Source: Fibrobacterota bacterium
GTDB lineage: Bacteria; Fibrobacterota; Fibrobacteria; UBA11236
Assembly: GCA_947482115.1 (NCBI GenBank)
Contig: CANKII010000007.1
Span: 1-64,000, forward strand
Length of the DNA: 64,000 bases
Direction of reading: 5' to 3'
Positions 55,207 to 64,000 of the stretch are shown here, piece by piece; positions within the stretch are counted from its first letter, which is position 1, and each line of letters opens with the position of its first letter. The notes under the pieces are model-generated. The model searched no databases. It had not been told where the DNA came from and was given only the letters and a program-made list of their open reading frames with translations. Both the position numbers and the translations under genes were made by a program.

Positions 55207-55674
55207 ATGCAAAACGAAGCCGCCGAGGAACTCCTCAATGCCGCCATGGATATGATGGCCGACTTCCGCGATGACGAAGCGGAAGAACTTCTCGAGAAAT
55301 TGATTGCCCGCCTGAAGGCTGGTATGAACGCCCAACCGGACGATGCGGATCGATATTATTACTGGGGCCGCGCCCTGACCTTGTTGGAAGAACAGGAACA
55401 GGCCCTGTTGCGCTTCGAGAAGGCATTGCAAATCCAGCCGGAGCATGAGGGTTCTTTGTGGGAAACCGCGACACTGTTATTGTATGAGCTGGATCGCCCC
55501 GAAGGCGCGAAGGCCATAATCGAACAGAAGCTGCTGGTAATTCAACCCGGCTACCCGCTTTACGAAGAGGCGCTGGCTGCGGCGGAAACTTTGATCCGAT
55601 TGAAGACCGCCAAGCCTGCCCCGCAGGAATCTGCGGATGATTCGACGGACGAAAACGCGGAACCTACGCCGTAG
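55207..55674 (+). CDS. TPR-like protein
   Basis: A 155-residue acidic protein of paired helices. One clear tetratricopeptide-type unit reads YYYWGRALTLLEEQEQALLRFEKALQIQPEH, seen in part as RYYYWGRALTLLEEQEQ and ALQIQPEH. No signal peptide is present, so it is probably a cytoplasmic scaffold. The Asp/Glu-rich tail (ESADDSTDENAEPTP) is disordered-looking. It is divergent from recC and its end overlaps the convergent scpB by 11 bp. Confidence 0.72.
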   Translation: MQNEAAEELLNAAMDMMADFRDDEAEELLEKLIARLKAGMNAQPDDADRYYYWGRALTLLEEQEQALLRFEKALQIQPEHEGSLWETATLLLYELDRPEGAKAIIEQKLLVIQPGYPLYEEALAAAETLIRLKTAKPAPQESADDSTDENAEPTP

Positions 55675-56371
55675 GTTCCATCCCCAATGTCATTTGTTCG
55701 GCTTCCGGTTCCGGCTGCTGAACCTCATGCACCTCACCACCGGGTCCCAACTGCGGGATCAACGATTGTGCGTTGAGGATTCCCTCGAACTCCGAAAGAC
55801 GCGGTAAATCTTCGGGAACGCGATTGATGCCGAAGTAGCGCAGGAATTCGCGCGTGGTGTGATAGGTGAAGGCATGCCCGATGGCGTCGGAGCGTTTTCC
55901 CATTTCGATCAGTTTTTTATCCAGCAACGTCTTCACGCTGCCGTCCACATTGACCCCACGAATGGACTCGACTTCCGCTTTCGTAATGGGCTGCTTGTAG
56001 GCCACGATGGCGAGCGTTTCGAGTGAAGCCTGTGAAAGACGGCGCGGTGCGGAATCCTTGAACAGCTTGCGGACCCACGGAAAATATTTCGGCAAGGTGC
56101 GAATGCGGAAACTGCCGTCCACTTCCAGAATTTCGAAAGGCAAATCCGAAGACTCGAAGGAGCGGTTGAGTCCTTTTACCAATTGGCGGATGCGCGGCAA
56201 ATCCCATTGCTCACCGAGCAGATCGCGCAGTGAACGGGCGTTTTGATATTCCTGCGAGGCGAACAGCAAGGCGCACAACAATTTGTCCGGCGGTGGAGTC
56301 CATGCCGGAAGTGCATCAACTTCCTCTTCGTCTTCCCGGTTCCCGCCCGGTGCGGTTGTTTCTTCACTCAC
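55664..56371 (-). CDS. scpB: Segregation and condensation protein B
   Basis: A 235-residue winged-helix protein. ScpB features are LETLAIVAYKQPITKAEVE (about 118), IRGVNVDGSVKTLLDKKLIE and YHTTREFLRYFG. With ScpA it bridges SMC dimers in chromosome compaction. The N-terminus and C-terminus are acidic extensions. The ATG overlaps the scpA stop by 4 bp. Confidence 0.93.
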   Translation of the reverse strand: MSEETTAPGGNREDEEEVDALPAWTPPPDKLLCALLFASQEYQNARSLRDLLGEQWDLPRIRQLVKGLNRSFESSDLPFEILEVDGSFRIRTLPKYFPWVRKLFKDSAPRRLSQASLETLAIVAYKQPITKAEVESIRGVNVDGSVKTLLDKKLIEMGKRSDAIGHAFTYHTTREFLRYFGINRVPEDLPRLSEFEGILNAQSLIPQLGPGGEVHEVQQPEPEAEQMTLGMEPTA

Positions 56372-57396
56372 GGAGAATCCTCAGTTTCCAAATCAACGAT
56401 AACCTCTTCGGGGCCATTCGGGTCGAGGGACGCGGCGGCCAATGATTCCAACGATGCCGCTGAAGCTGCAGTCGGAGCTTCCGAGCCTTCCGCTTTCAAT
56501 TCCTGTTCCAGTTGCAGGAGAACTTCTTCCAGAGCCGTGCGGGCGGCGCGTTTGCGAATTTGATCCTGCACCCATTCCACGAGTCCGGCTTTGAATTCCG
56601 GCAGAGGATCGGGTGTGGCCTGCATGTCCGAACCTTCGGGCGTTAATTCCTTGGCATAAACCCAAATTGAACCGAGGATGTGATTTTGGCGCAAGGTAAT
56701 GCGATCCAGTTTGCACAACTCCAACACGGCCATGAAGGTCACAACCTTCACCATACGGCGGGGATCGGTTACGAAAAGGTCCTCAAACAGGTAGCGGCCG
56801 CTTTCCAACAACTCGGTTTCCACATGCTGCATGCGATCTTCGATGGTGACATCGTCGATTTCGACTTCATGCACGGGAAGGATGGGCTTTTGCACCAGCA
56901 CGGATCGGAAGGCGGAGAGCAAATCGTAAACACCTGCTTCCTGATCTTCGTCCATCGGGGCCGAAGTTCCGGTCGATCCGGGTCTTTCCGAACGACCGCG
57001 CGGAAAGCCGCCGAAATGTTGCGCTTCAATGGTTCGCAGCGATCGCGCCGCTTCCTTGAATTTCTGATACTCCAGCATCTGGGCGATCAACGCCTGACGA
57101 TCGAGCTGGTATTCCATTTCTTCCAGCTCGTCCTTTTCATCGGCGGGCAGCAGTTCACGAGCCTTGAGCCGCATCAATCGGGAAGCCATGACCAGAAATT
57201 CTCCGGCATTGGCGAGATCAGTTTGATTCAAAGTGTCGAGATGAATGAGATATTGATCGGTAATCGACGAGATGGAAATCTCGCGCGGAGTCAGCTCGTT
57301 CTTTTCGACCAGATAGAGAAGCAGATCGAGCGGGCCTTCAAAGACGGGAAGCTTGACCTCATAGCCGGGATCGAGAAGCTGTTGCAGCGACGTCAT
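56368..57396 (-). CDS. scpA: Segregation and condensation protein A (kleisin)
   Basis: A 342-residue kleisin with the N-terminal SMC-binding part VFEGPLDLLLYLVEKNELTP, NQTDLANAGEFLVMASRLM and a C-terminal winged helix, followed by an Ala/Glu-rich tail. The start at 57396 overlaps the glmS stop in a TAATG junction; a longer reading would run backward into glmS. A central region (about 170-200) is low-complexity. The glmS-scpA-scpB order shows one operon. Confidence 0.93.
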   Translation of the reverse strand: MTSLQQLLDPGYEVKLPVFEGPLDLLLYLVEKNELTPREISISSITDQYLIHLDTLNQTDLANAGEFLVMASRLMRLKARELLPADEKDELEEMEYQLDRQALIAQMLEYQKFKEAARSLRTIEAQHFGGFPRGRSERPGSTGTSAPMDEDQEAGVYDLLSAFRSVLVQKPILPVHEVEIDDVTIEDRMQHVETELLESGRYLFEDLFVTDPRRMVKVVTFMAVLELCKLDRITLRQNHILGSIWVYAKELTPEGSDMQATPDPLPEFKAGLVEWVQDQIRKRAARTALEEVLLQLEQELKAEGSEAPTAASAASLESLAAASLDPNGPEEVIVDLETEDSP

Positions 57397-59222
57397 TATT
57401 CTACCGTTACGCTTTTTGCCAGATTGCGGGGCGTGTCCACGTCGCAGCCACGCATCACTGCGATGTGATACGCCAGCAATTGCAAGGGCACCACGGCCAG
57501 CAGAGGGCTGAGCATCGGTAACGTCTTGGGAATGTGAAGGACGTGATCGGCCAATCCGTCGAGTTGGCCGTTGTCCGCGTCCGTGACAGCAAGAATGCGC
57601 CCGCCGCGCGCTTTTACTTCCTGCATACTGGAGAGAACTTTGTCGAACAACGCATCGGTGGGGCAAATAACCACAGTGGGCATGTCCGCGTCGATAAGCG
57701 CGATGGGCCCGTGTTTCATCTCCGCAGCAGGGTAGCCTTCGGCGTGTATATACGAGATTTCCTTGAGCTTGAGCGCACCTTCGAGTGCGACAGGATAATT
57801 ATAGCCGCGACCGAGGTAGAGGAAGTTGCGATTGTCCTTGTAGGCTTCCGCGATGGTTTGAATGGCGGAATTCTGCCGGAGGATTTCCTCGATCTGACCG
57901 GGGATGGCCTGTAGCGCCTTACAAATGGTGATGCCGCGTTGCGGGCTGACATTGCGCATGCGTCCCAGCAACAGGGCGATTAAAGTCAGCACAGTGACTT
58001 GCGAAGTGAAGGCCTTGGTGGAAGCCACGCCTATTTCCGGACCGGCATGCAAGTAGACGCCACCGTCGGTTTCGCGGGCAATGCTGCTGCCCACAACATT
58101 GCAAATGCCAAGCACGGTGGCACCCTTGCGTTTCGCCTCGCGCAATGCGGCCAAGGTGTCGGCGGTTTCGCCCGATTGGGAAATGGCAAACACGATGGTC
58201 TTGTCTTCGATGATAGGGTTGCGATAGCGGAACTCGGAAGCGTATTCGACATCCACGGGAACGCCGGCCAATTCCTCGATGATGTATTCGCCGACTTTGC
58301 CGGCATAGAAGGACGTCCCGCAAGCCACGATGACAATACGCTTGATCTCACGCAGTTCAGGTTGCACAAGGTTAAGCCCCTGCAATTTGGAAATACCCTG
58401 TTCGATCAGGAGGCGGCCGCGAAGCGAATTGATCACGGTGGCCGGTTGTTCGAAAATTTCCTTGAGCATGAAATGCGGGAAATTTCCCTTGGCAACCTGA
58501 TCCGCACTGAAATCGATGTTCTGAACCTTGCGGCGAACTTCAGCACGGGCTTGATCCGTGATGCGATAGGTTGTCGCGTCCAGTTCCACCATGTCGTCGT
58601 CCTTGAGGTAGACGACTTTCTGCGTGTAGTCGACAATGGCGGAGGCATCGGAAGTAAGAAACAATTCCCCTTCGCCGATGGCCAGCACCAAGGGGCTGCC
58701 ACGCCGCGCACCGATGAGTACACCGGGATGATAGGCGGATACTACGGCAATTCCAAAAGCTCCTTCAAGATGGGCCAGCGCATCCGCAACCGCTTTGGCG
58801 AAATCGCCCTTGTAGAACTTCGCGACGAGATGGGCGATGACTTCGGTGTCTGTTTCCGATTTGAAAACGACGCCTTCCTGCTGCAATTTTTGCTTGATGA
58901 TGGAATAGTTCTCGATGATGCCGTTGTGCACCACGGCGAACTTTCCGTCCATGCTGAGATGAGGGTGGGCATTGGGTACGGAGGGTGCACCATGCGTGGC
59001 CCAGCGCGTATGGCCAATTCCCGCGTGCCCGCTTAGAGGATGTTCCTTTAATGCGGCTTCAAGCTCGGATAATTTTCCCTGGGTGCGCACGAGATCGAGA
59101 TGATCGCCGACTTGCACACAGGCACCCGCGCTGTCATATCCACGATATTCCAGCTTGCGCAGCCCCTCAATGAGGATGTCCGACGCCTGGCGTTTTCCGG
59201 TATAGGCTACGATGCCGCACAT
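57396..59222 (-). CDS. glmS: Glucosamine-6-phosphate synthase (glutamine-hydrolysing)
   Basis: A 608-residue amidotransferase that makes glucosamine-6-phosphate for peptidoglycan and LPS. The N-terminal nucleophile is Cys2 (MCGIVAYTGKRQ), and the glutaminase site continues with GHTRWATHG. Two SIS domains follow, with ACGTSFYAG and ISQSGETADT. The C-terminus SVTVE is the usual GlmS end. It lies 10 bp after the glmM stop, so both steps of amino-sugar synthesis are adjacent. No glmS ribozyme is seen in the short gap. Confidence 0.97.
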   Translation of the reverse strand: MCGIVAYTGKRQASDILIEGLRKLEYRGYDSAGACVQVGDHLDLVRTQGKLSELEAALKEHPLSGHAGIGHTRWATHGAPSVPNAHPHLSMDGKFAVVHNGIIENYSIIKQKLQQEGVVFKSETDTEVIAHLVAKFYKGDFAKAVADALAHLEGAFGIAVVSAYHPGVLIGARRGSPLVLAIGEGELFLTSDASAIVDYTQKVVYLKDDDMVELDATTYRITDQARAEVRRKVQNIDFSADQVAKGNFPHFMLKEIFEQPATVINSLRGRLLIEQGISKLQGLNLVQPELREIKRIVIVACGTSFYAGKVGEYIIEELAGVPVDVEYASEFRYRNPIIEDKTIVFAISQSGETADTLAALREAKRKGATVLGICNVVGSSIARETDGGVYLHAGPEIGVASTKAFTSQVTVLTLIALLLGRMRNVSPQRGITICKALQAIPGQIEEILRQNSAIQTIAEAYKDNRNFLYLGRGYNYPVALEGALKLKEISYIHAEGYPAAEMKHGPIALIDADMPTVVICPTDALFDKVLSSMQEVKARGGRILAVTDADNGQLDGLADHVLHIPKTLPMLSPLLAVVPLQLLAYHIAVMRGCDVDTPRNLAKSVTVE

Positions 59223-59232
59223 GGAGGCAAAG

Positions 59233-60597
59233 TTACCTCAACTGGGCTTCCACCGTCAGGCACAAATGATTGGCTTCCGCTGCGGTTGGGGCTTCGGCGA
59301 TGACCCGCACCACGGGTTCGGTATTGGAGGGGCGGGCATGAACCCAGCTTCGTTCCCAAGCGAAGCGCAATCCATCCCGCTTGTCCACGGTGGCATCCGG
59401 AAAAACCTTTTCCAGACGCGCATAAAGTTCGGGAAGGCTTTTCCCCCGGAGATCGAATTTCCGCTTATCGATGGTATAGGCCGGGATTTCCGCGACCAGA
59501 GCGGAGAGGCTCATTTCGCGTTCAGCGAGGTAGTGCAAGGTCAAAGCCACGGCTAAAATGCCGTCACGTCCATAATGCAAATCAGGAAGAATGACCCCGC
59601 CATTACCTTCTCCACCAATCACACTGCCGTTTTCCTTCATAGCCATGGTCACATTGATTTCACCCACTTTGGAGCGGAAGGCTGGAACACCATACCGGGC
59701 GGCGATGTCTTCCACCATGCGGCTGGTGGACAGATTCACCGTTACCGGGCCTTTATTGCGGCGCAGCATGAACTCCACAGCCAAAGCCAAGGTGTATTCC
59801 TCACCGATGGCCACACCCTGTTCATCCACCAAGGCGCAGCGATCGGCATCCGGATCGGTGGCAAAGCCCACGTCGCATTTTTTTTCAAGCACCGCGCGCC
59901 GTAGATCGGAAAGGTTCTCGGAAGTGGGTTCGGGATTGTGAGGAAAGATTCCATCCGGGGTGATGTTTATGGCTGCGATTTCACAGCCCAGTTCCCGCAA
60001 CAATTGCGGAATAATCAAGCTGCCAGCGCCATTGACGCCGTCATAAGCCACCTTGAAGTTCCTTTTGCGGATGAGTTCCACATCCACGCAGGGGAGATTG
60101 AGTATGGCCTGAATATGTCCTGCGTCCGCTCCACCTTTATAAGGGTCCGCGTCGCCTTCATGGGAAATCGATCCTACTCCGGCGTGATTTTGCCATTCAA
60201 AATGATGTCCATCGACTAGGGTGAACAGCTTTTGCACCTGCGCTTCGTCAAGGAAAATCCCCTCGTGATTCAGAAACTTGAGGGCGTTCCATTCAATGGG
60301 ATTGTGGGAGGCTGTGATGATGATGCCCGCGTCGGCCCGGCGTTGAATGACGGCCATTTCCACCGTGGGGGTGGAAACCATACCCAATAAGACCACATCG
60401 GCTCCTGCAGCCTGTAATGCGGCAGCCACGCAGCCTTCCACCATGGTTCCACTAGGCCGGGTATCGCGGCCCACAACCACCTTTTTCGCTCCCAAAAGCT
60501 GCACAAAGGCGTTGACATATTCGGAGACGACGATGGGATTGAAATCCGGGCCCACGATGCCGCGGATGCCGGAGACGGAACGCATGAGAACGGACAT
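59233..60597 (-). CDS. glmM: Phosphoglucosamine mutase family enzyme
   Basis: A 454-residue alpha-D-phosphohexomutase that converts glucosamine-6-phosphate to the 1-phosphate. The active serine is Ser97 (TASHNP), the metal site is DPDADR and the sugar loop is GGEGNGGVI, the form used by many FCB and archaeal phosphoglucosamine mutases. The start at 60597 (MSVLMRSVSGIRG) fits the family; longer readings overlap the divergent gene. The pairing with glmS supports glucosamine over other hexoses. Confidence 0.92.
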   Translation of the reverse strand: MSVLMRSVSGIRGIVGPDFNPIVVSEYVNAFVQLLGAKKVVVGRDTRPSGTMVEGCVAAALQAAGADVVLLGMVSTPTVEMAVIQRRADAGIIITASHNPIEWNALKFLNHEGIFLDEAQVQKLFTLVDGHHFEWQNHAGVGSISHEGDADPYKGGADAGHIQAILNLPCVDVELIRKRNFKVAYDGVNGAGSLIIPQLLRELGCEIAAINITPDGIFPHNPEPTSENLSDLRRAVLEKKCDVGFATDPDADRCALVDEQGVAIGEEYTLALAVEFMLRRNKGPVTVNLSTSRMVEDIAARYGVPAFRSKVGEINVTMAMKENGSVIGGEGNGGVILPDLHYGRDGILAVALTLHYLAEREMSLSALVAEIPAYTIDKRKFDLRGKSLPELYARLEKVFPDATVDKRDGLRFAWERSWVHARPSNTEPVVRVIAEAPTAAEANHLCLTVEAQLR

Positions 60598-60631
60598 GAT
60601 GGGAAGATACGATCGTTGTAAATTATCGTCC

Positions 60632-61099
60632 ATGAACACTACACCCAAAAGTCTCTCGCTGGCCTTTTCCCTCTTTCTCGCTGCCACCGCCATGGCCGGA
60701 ATCACACCCAAGGTGACCTATCATTTTGAACCCAACGGATTCAAGGGCGATTCCACCAAAATGGTTGTACATGTCAGTTTACCCGTCGGTTGGCATATTC
60801 AATCCAATGCTCCGCTGGATTCGTTTTTGATCGCCACTACCGTAACGGCGGAAGGCAAGGATCTGGCATTCGGCAAAGCCGTCTTTCCCAAAGCCATGGA
60901 AAAAGATTATCCGGCTTTGGGCGGCAAGGTCGCACTATTTGAAGGAGATCTGGATATTGGCGTTCCGGTCAAACGCAGCGGGCCGAAGATCAAATCCGAC
61001 GCGTTGAAAGCCGTCAAGGTGAAACTGGGTTATCAGGCCTGCAATGACACGCAATGCCTGCCGCCTAAAGAAATCGATGCGGTTTTAATCCGGAAGTAA
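60632..61099 (+). CDS. DsbD N-terminal-domain-like periplasmic thiol protein
   Basis: A 155-residue exported protein: signal peptide (LAFSLFLAATAMA) and a DsbD-alpha immunoglobulin-like domain with the redox cysteine pair in GYQACNDTQCLPPKE. In full DsbD this domain passes reductant to periplasmic partners, but the membrane and thioredoxin domains are absent here. It may work with a separate CcdA-type protein elsewhere. It is divergent from glmM (34 bp between starts), and its last 15 bp overlap the convergent rimO gene. Confidence 0.82.
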   Translation: MNTTPKSLSLAFSLFLAATAMAGITPKVTYHFEPNGFKGDSTKMVVHVSLPVGWHIQSNAPLDSFLIATTVTAEGKDLAFGKAVFPKAMEKDYPALGGKVALFEGDLDIGVPVKRSGPKIKSDALKAVKVKLGYQACNDTQCLPPKEIDAVLIRK

Positions 61100-62425
61100 T
61101 TGGCCTTCCAAATCATATTCCCGGGCATCCGTCACAAACACGCGGCGGAAACTGCCGATCTCCGCATCCAACGCACCGTGGATTAAAACCCGGCCATCGA
61201 CCTCGGGCGCATCGCCCTGTGTGCGTCCCACGAAATGATGGGATTCGCCTTCCGCCACCGAATCGATAATGACATCCACCGTGGAACCGATGATGGCCTG
61301 ATTGTCTTCCGTCGCAATCTCGCGCTGCAAATCCATCACCCGTCGCAAACGGTCTTCCATCACTTCTGTGGGAACTTTCTCGCCGAGGTCAAAGGCATGG
61401 GTGCCTTCCTCATCGGAATAAGTGAAACCACCGAGATGACGGAATCGCGTCTCTTGAACCAGTTCCAGCAGTTCTTGAACATCCTCTTCGGTTTCGCCGG
61501 GATAGCCGAGCAGTACCGTGGTACGCAGGGCGATGCCGGGAATGGTGCGACGCAATTGCCGCAGTTGATCGCGCAGGGATTCGCCGGTGTAGTTGCGGCG
61601 CATGGCCTTAAGCATGCGATTGCTGGCATGTTGAACGGGCATGTCGAGATATTTGCAAATACGCTTTTCCGTAGCCATCACATTGAGCAAGCCGTCCGTA
61701 AGAAAGGCGGGATAGGCGTACATCAGACGGAACCACGAAATTCCGGTTTCGCGCAATAAGATCTTCAACAAATCTTCGAGGTTTTCCGTGCCGTTTTTTT
61801 CGCGGCCAAAAAAAGTGAGATCCTGTGCAATCAACGAAATCTCTTTCACGCCCCATGCTTCGAGTTGCTGCGCTTCGGCCACAATATCGGCAATGGTCCG
61901 GCTGCGCTGTTTGCCGCGCATGCCGGGTATGGCGCAAAAGCCGCAAACCCGGTTGCAACCCTCGGCGATTTTCAAAAAAGCATGATGAGGCTCTTCACCC
62001 ATCAAGGTTCTCGGGGCCGCTCCCACGAGGCAATCCGATGGAAGGGTTGAAGACAGTCCCAGCTTTTCCAGAATTTCCCCGGACTTGTAGGTGCCGACAT
62101 ACAAATCCGCTTCGGGGATTTCCTTGTGGAGTTCGTCCATGTAGCGCTGCGACAGACAGCCTGCCACCACCACTTTTTCACCGCGCTTACGCCGTTGAAT
62201 CGCACCGAGAATTTCCTGAATCGATTCGTCCTTGGCGGCTTCGATGAACCCGCAAGTGTTGATCACGGTGACTTGTGACAGGTCTTCTTCACCTGCCAGC
62301 GTGAATCCTGCGCGACCAAACTCTCCGAGAATGTTTTCGCTGTCCACCTGATTCTTGGAGCAGCCCAGATTGATGACCCGAACTTTTTTAGGATCGGGTT
62401 TCACAACGATAGTTTGGGAGGGCAT
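61085..62425 (-). CDS. rimO: Ribosomal protein S12 methylthiotransferase RimO
   Basis: A 446-residue radical-SAM enzyme that adds methylthio to Asp of ribosomal protein uS12. The N-terminal UPF0004 domain has three cysteines (NLGCSKNQVDSE, INTCGFIEAAKDES, AGCLSQRY). The radical-SAM motif is CNRVCGFC (about 160), and a TRAM domain ends the protein. NLGCSKN and GFIEAAKDES favour RimO over MiaB. The ATG follows GGGAGGG. Confidence 0.95.
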   Translation of the reverse strand: MPSQTIVVKPDPKKVRVINLGCSKNQVDSENILGEFGRAGFTLAGEEDLSQVTVINTCGFIEAAKDESIQEILGAIQRRKRGEKVVVAGCLSQRYMDELHKEIPEADLYVGTYKSGEILEKLGLSSTLPSDCLVGAAPRTLMGEEPHHAFLKIAEGCNRVCGFCAIPGMRGKQRSRTIADIVAEAQQLEAWGVKEISLIAQDLTFFGREKNGTENLEDLLKILLRETGISWFRLMYAYPAFLTDGLLNVMATEKRICKYLDMPVQHASNRMLKAMRRNYTGESLRDQLRQLRRTIPGIALRTTVLLGYPGETEEDVQELLELVQETRFRHLGGFTYSDEEGTHAFDLGEKVPTEVMEDRLRRVMDLQREIATEDNQAIIGSTVDVIIDSVAEGESHHFVGRTQGDAPEVDGRVLIHGALDAEIGSFRRVFVTDAREYDLEGQLLPD

Positions 62426-62458
62426 TGGAAGAGCTGGAACGCGGGATCCGGTAACGGA

Positions 62459-63466
62459 TTACCAGGTCGGAAGCGTTCTGCGATTGGAGGAAGTATCCGC
62501 AGCCGGGGTTGTGGAAGTTTTCGTTGAAGATGTTTTTGCCGAAGAAGACATTGTGCTGTCCTTGGGCTGATAATACTCTTCCCGCTGGAAGGGACTTTGC
62601 ATCGGGTCGTTTTCATTCATGCCTCCAGCAGGCGCAGCAATGTCACGCGGGACCGGAGGGACTTCCGGACGGACCGGTGTTGAAACTGCTGCCGGGGCGG
62701 CTGGAGTCATCGAAGTGGATTTGGCTGGAGTTGTTGTTGCAGGCATGGTAGTTACAGTCTTGGGTGCTGTAGAAACCGGCGTGGTTTTGGTTGCAGGCAT
62801 TGTTGTCGCCGGAGCAGCCGCGGGATCTGCTGCTGCAGGAGCCGTCATTTTTTTGGGCGCAACGGCGGGGGTTACCGGCATCGCTTCCGGCGGGGTTCCC
62901 GGCGCGGGCAGGTTGGCCGGACGTGAAGGTACAGGGGCATTGCTGCTGGAAGTGGAACCTCCACCCATGTTGTCATTCGCTTTTGCATCGACCCAATAAT
63001 CGAATCCTTTGGATTTGCCGTAGGCATCGGCCTCTTCCCGCGATCCAAAATCTCCGATGCGGACGCGGTAATAGGTTCCGGATAAATCCGGTGTGGGGTT
63101 TTCAACTTCCGCCACATAAACCGTGTGATCCGAAGATTGCATGCCGGAGGCAAAATGTTCAGCCTGTGATTTACTCTTGAACACGGAAACTTGAATGACA
63201 TAGTTACCGGAACCGGAGGAGGAGCTGGGAACGGATTTGGAAGCCGTCCCGTGTTTCGCTTTTTCGCCCTTGGATTTCTTGTTCGGGTGGAACGTGGCGG
63301 GGGGAGTTGTTGAAGCGTTGTCGTCGGATTCAGTTGACGACATTGAAGCAGAGTCGGTTTTGGGAAGAGGTTGAGCCCCCTCGATCGCGGACTGGGCGCT
63401 CTTGTCCCTGCAGCCGGTCATCCAGACACAGGTGGCCATCATTGTCCAAGCCAATAGATTCTTCAT
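62459..63466 (-). CDS. SPOR-domain lipoprotein with Ala/Pro/Thr-rich tail
   Basis: A 335-residue lipoprotein with lipobox WMTGC (Cys19). A Ser-rich linker leads to a SPOR domain at about 88-160 (NYVIQVSVFKSKSQAEHFA, then YRVRIGDFGSREEADAYG), which binds denuded peptidoglycan glycans at division sites. After residue 170 a long low-complexity tail of Ala, Pro, Thr and Met repeats (TMPATKTTPVSTAPKTV-like) runs to the C-terminus. GGGAAGG precedes the ATG. The tail may span the periplasm. Confidence 0.86.
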   Translation of the reverse strand: MKNLLAWTMMATCVWMTGCRDKSAQSAIEGAQPLPKTDSASMSSTESDDNASTTPPATFHPNKKSKGEKAKHGTASKSVPSSSSGSGNYVIQVSVFKSKSQAEHFASGMQSSDHTVYVAEVENPTPDLSGTYYRVRIGDFGSREEADAYGKSKGFDYWVDAKANDNMGGGSTSSSNAPVPSRPANLPAPGTPPEAMPVTPAVAPKKMTAPAAADPAAAPATTMPATKTTPVSTAPKTVTTMPATTTPAKSTSMTPAAPAAVSTPVRPEVPPVPRDIAAPAGGMNENDPMQSPFQREEYYQPKDSTMSSSAKTSSTKTSTTPAADTSSNRRTLPTW

Positions 63467-63790
63467 GTACGGACCCTTCCCCTGGAGAGGCGTCTTTTCC
63501 CGGAATTTCCAGTTTTAGGGCATTGCCCCAAAAGGATCTCAGTGAGAGGCCCGGGATTAGATGAGGTAAAGGTCAAAAAATTATTGAGGGTTGGGTGGGT
63601 AAATATTCCTAAAAAACGCCCCCCGGTCTCAAATTCCCGAAATTCGGCCTATTTCATGTTGGGATTAAAATGCTGTAAATGCTTATTTTGTCTTGACATA
63701 GGGAATTTCTTCTTAATACCTTCCATCCCCCTGATAAGATGAAATCAGTTATTTTGAATATGGACTCGGAAAAGAGGTGAATACAAATAC
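63467..63790. other. 324-bp gap before rpsU with little visible content
   Basis: This intergenic stretch holds the leader of the SPOR gene and the upstream region of rpsU. A 66-codon frame at 63542-63742 has no ribosome site and no recognisable protein, so it was not called. The sequence becomes AT-rich after 63600. Apart from a possible promoter at 63693-63719, nothing else is seen. Confidence 0.5.
63693..63719 (+). promoter_or_regulatory. Possible promoter for rpsU
   Basis: A perfect TTGACA (63693-63698) is followed after 15 bp by TAATAC (63714-63719) in an AT-rich stretch about 70 bp before the rpsU start. The spacing is 2 bp short of ideal. Confidence 0.35.
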
Positions 63791-63991
63791 ATGACAGGCG
63801 TAATCGTACGACCCGGAGAATCTTTTGAAAAGGCTTTGCGCCGTTTCACCAAAACCTGCGAGAAAGCAGGTGTTCTTTCGGATGTCAAAAAGAATCAACG
63901 TTTCGAGAAGCCTTCCGAAGAGCGGAAGCGCAGATTGAACCAAGCCATCCGTAAAGGCATCAAGGAACGGGCGGAAGCTGGAGAAGCTTAA
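63791..63991 (+). CDS. rpsU: 30S ribosomal protein bS21
   Basis: A 66-residue basic protein with the bS21 pattern: VIVRPGESFEKALRRFTKTCEKAGVL, read here as RPGESFEKALRRFTK, and NQRFEKPSEERKRR. It binds the 3' end of 16S rRNA near the anti-Shine-Dalgarno region in the 30S platform. AAAGAGGTG lies upstream of the ATG. Confidence 0.94.
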   Translation: MTGVIVRPGESFEKALRRFTKTCEKAGVLSDVKKNQRFEKPSEERKRRLNQAIRKGIKERAEAGEA

Positions 63992-64000
63992 GCCGGTGGT

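Noticed and set aside
57999-59036. 345-codon plus-strand frame opposite glmS
   Set aside because: glmS is complete and conserved on the minus strand; the plus frame shows no domain and no start signal.
63542-63742. 66-codon frame before rpsU
   Set aside because: It has no ribosome site, an odd Cys-rich composition, and overlaps the likely promoter region of rpsU.
1-64000. CRISPR array, prophage or transposon
   Set aside because: No regularly spaced direct repeats, Cas proteins, phage structural genes, transposases or integrases were seen; the only repeats are single or paired palindromes.

Overview
The window reads as a chromosomal segment of a Gram-negative bacterium from the FCB lineage (Fibrobacterota–Chlorobi–Bacteroidota), most plausibly a Fibrobacterota relative. 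The reasons are a 2164-residue SprA outer-membrane translocon of the type IX secretion system, secreted proteins with T9SS-like tails, a short (276 aa) primary-type sigma factor, a 31-residue AURKAIP1/COX24-type ribosomal protein, and frequent TTG/GTG starts. The phylum call is inference; no 16S rRNA is present. No phage, transposase, integrase or CRISPR array is visible.

Layout. 1–13.9 kb: end of a putative-Ig surface protein, tiny ribosomal protein, RecD2 helicase, SprA, RNase E/G and a T9SS-type secreted protein. 14–26 kb: two DUF3857 lipoproteins, tRNA-Leu, a protein-quality-control run (trigger factor, ClpP, ClpX, a free-standing Lon protease domain), YggS, a DivIVA protein, a FemAB-like acyltransferase and a methyltransferase. 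26–34 kb: DnaE on the minus strand, then membrane proteins, Mrp with its partner DUF971, the sigma factor and an SDR enzyme. 34–42.3 kb: VanZ-like protein, L-2-hydroxyglutarate oxidase, a sugar-isomerase-like TIM barrel with two Gfo/Idh/MocA dehydrogenases, pterin dehydratase, and the carboxynorspermidine/carboxyspermidine dehydrogenase–decarboxylase pair of the alternative spermidine pathway. 42.3–44.5 kb: an AT-richer island with an orphan membrane protein, a stand-alone GT51 peptidoglycan transglycosylase, a 50-residue membrane protein and a ParDE-like toxin–antitoxin pair. 44.5–55.1 kb, minus strand: recC-recB-recD translationally coupled to an FHA-GAF-adenylate cyclase. 55.2–64 kb: TPR protein, glmM, glmS-scpA-scpB, DsbD-alpha-like protein, RimO, SPOR lipoprotein and ribosomal protein bS21.

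The most unusual signal is a set of palindromic repeats. Family A (GTAGGGGC hairpins, five copies) and family B (C-tract/G-tract hairpins, four copies) occur between genes and also inside genes. Six copies keep the reading frame open and are translated as extra peptides: three in RecC, one in RecB, one in RecD and one in the VanZ-like protein. A third, REP-like inverted doublet lies just upstream of recC. The recBCD operon has therefore collected five in-frame palindromes, resembling the protein-coding palindromic elements known from Rickettsia. The second candidate system is the two-gene membrane-protein/GT51 cassette at 42.4–43.6 kb.
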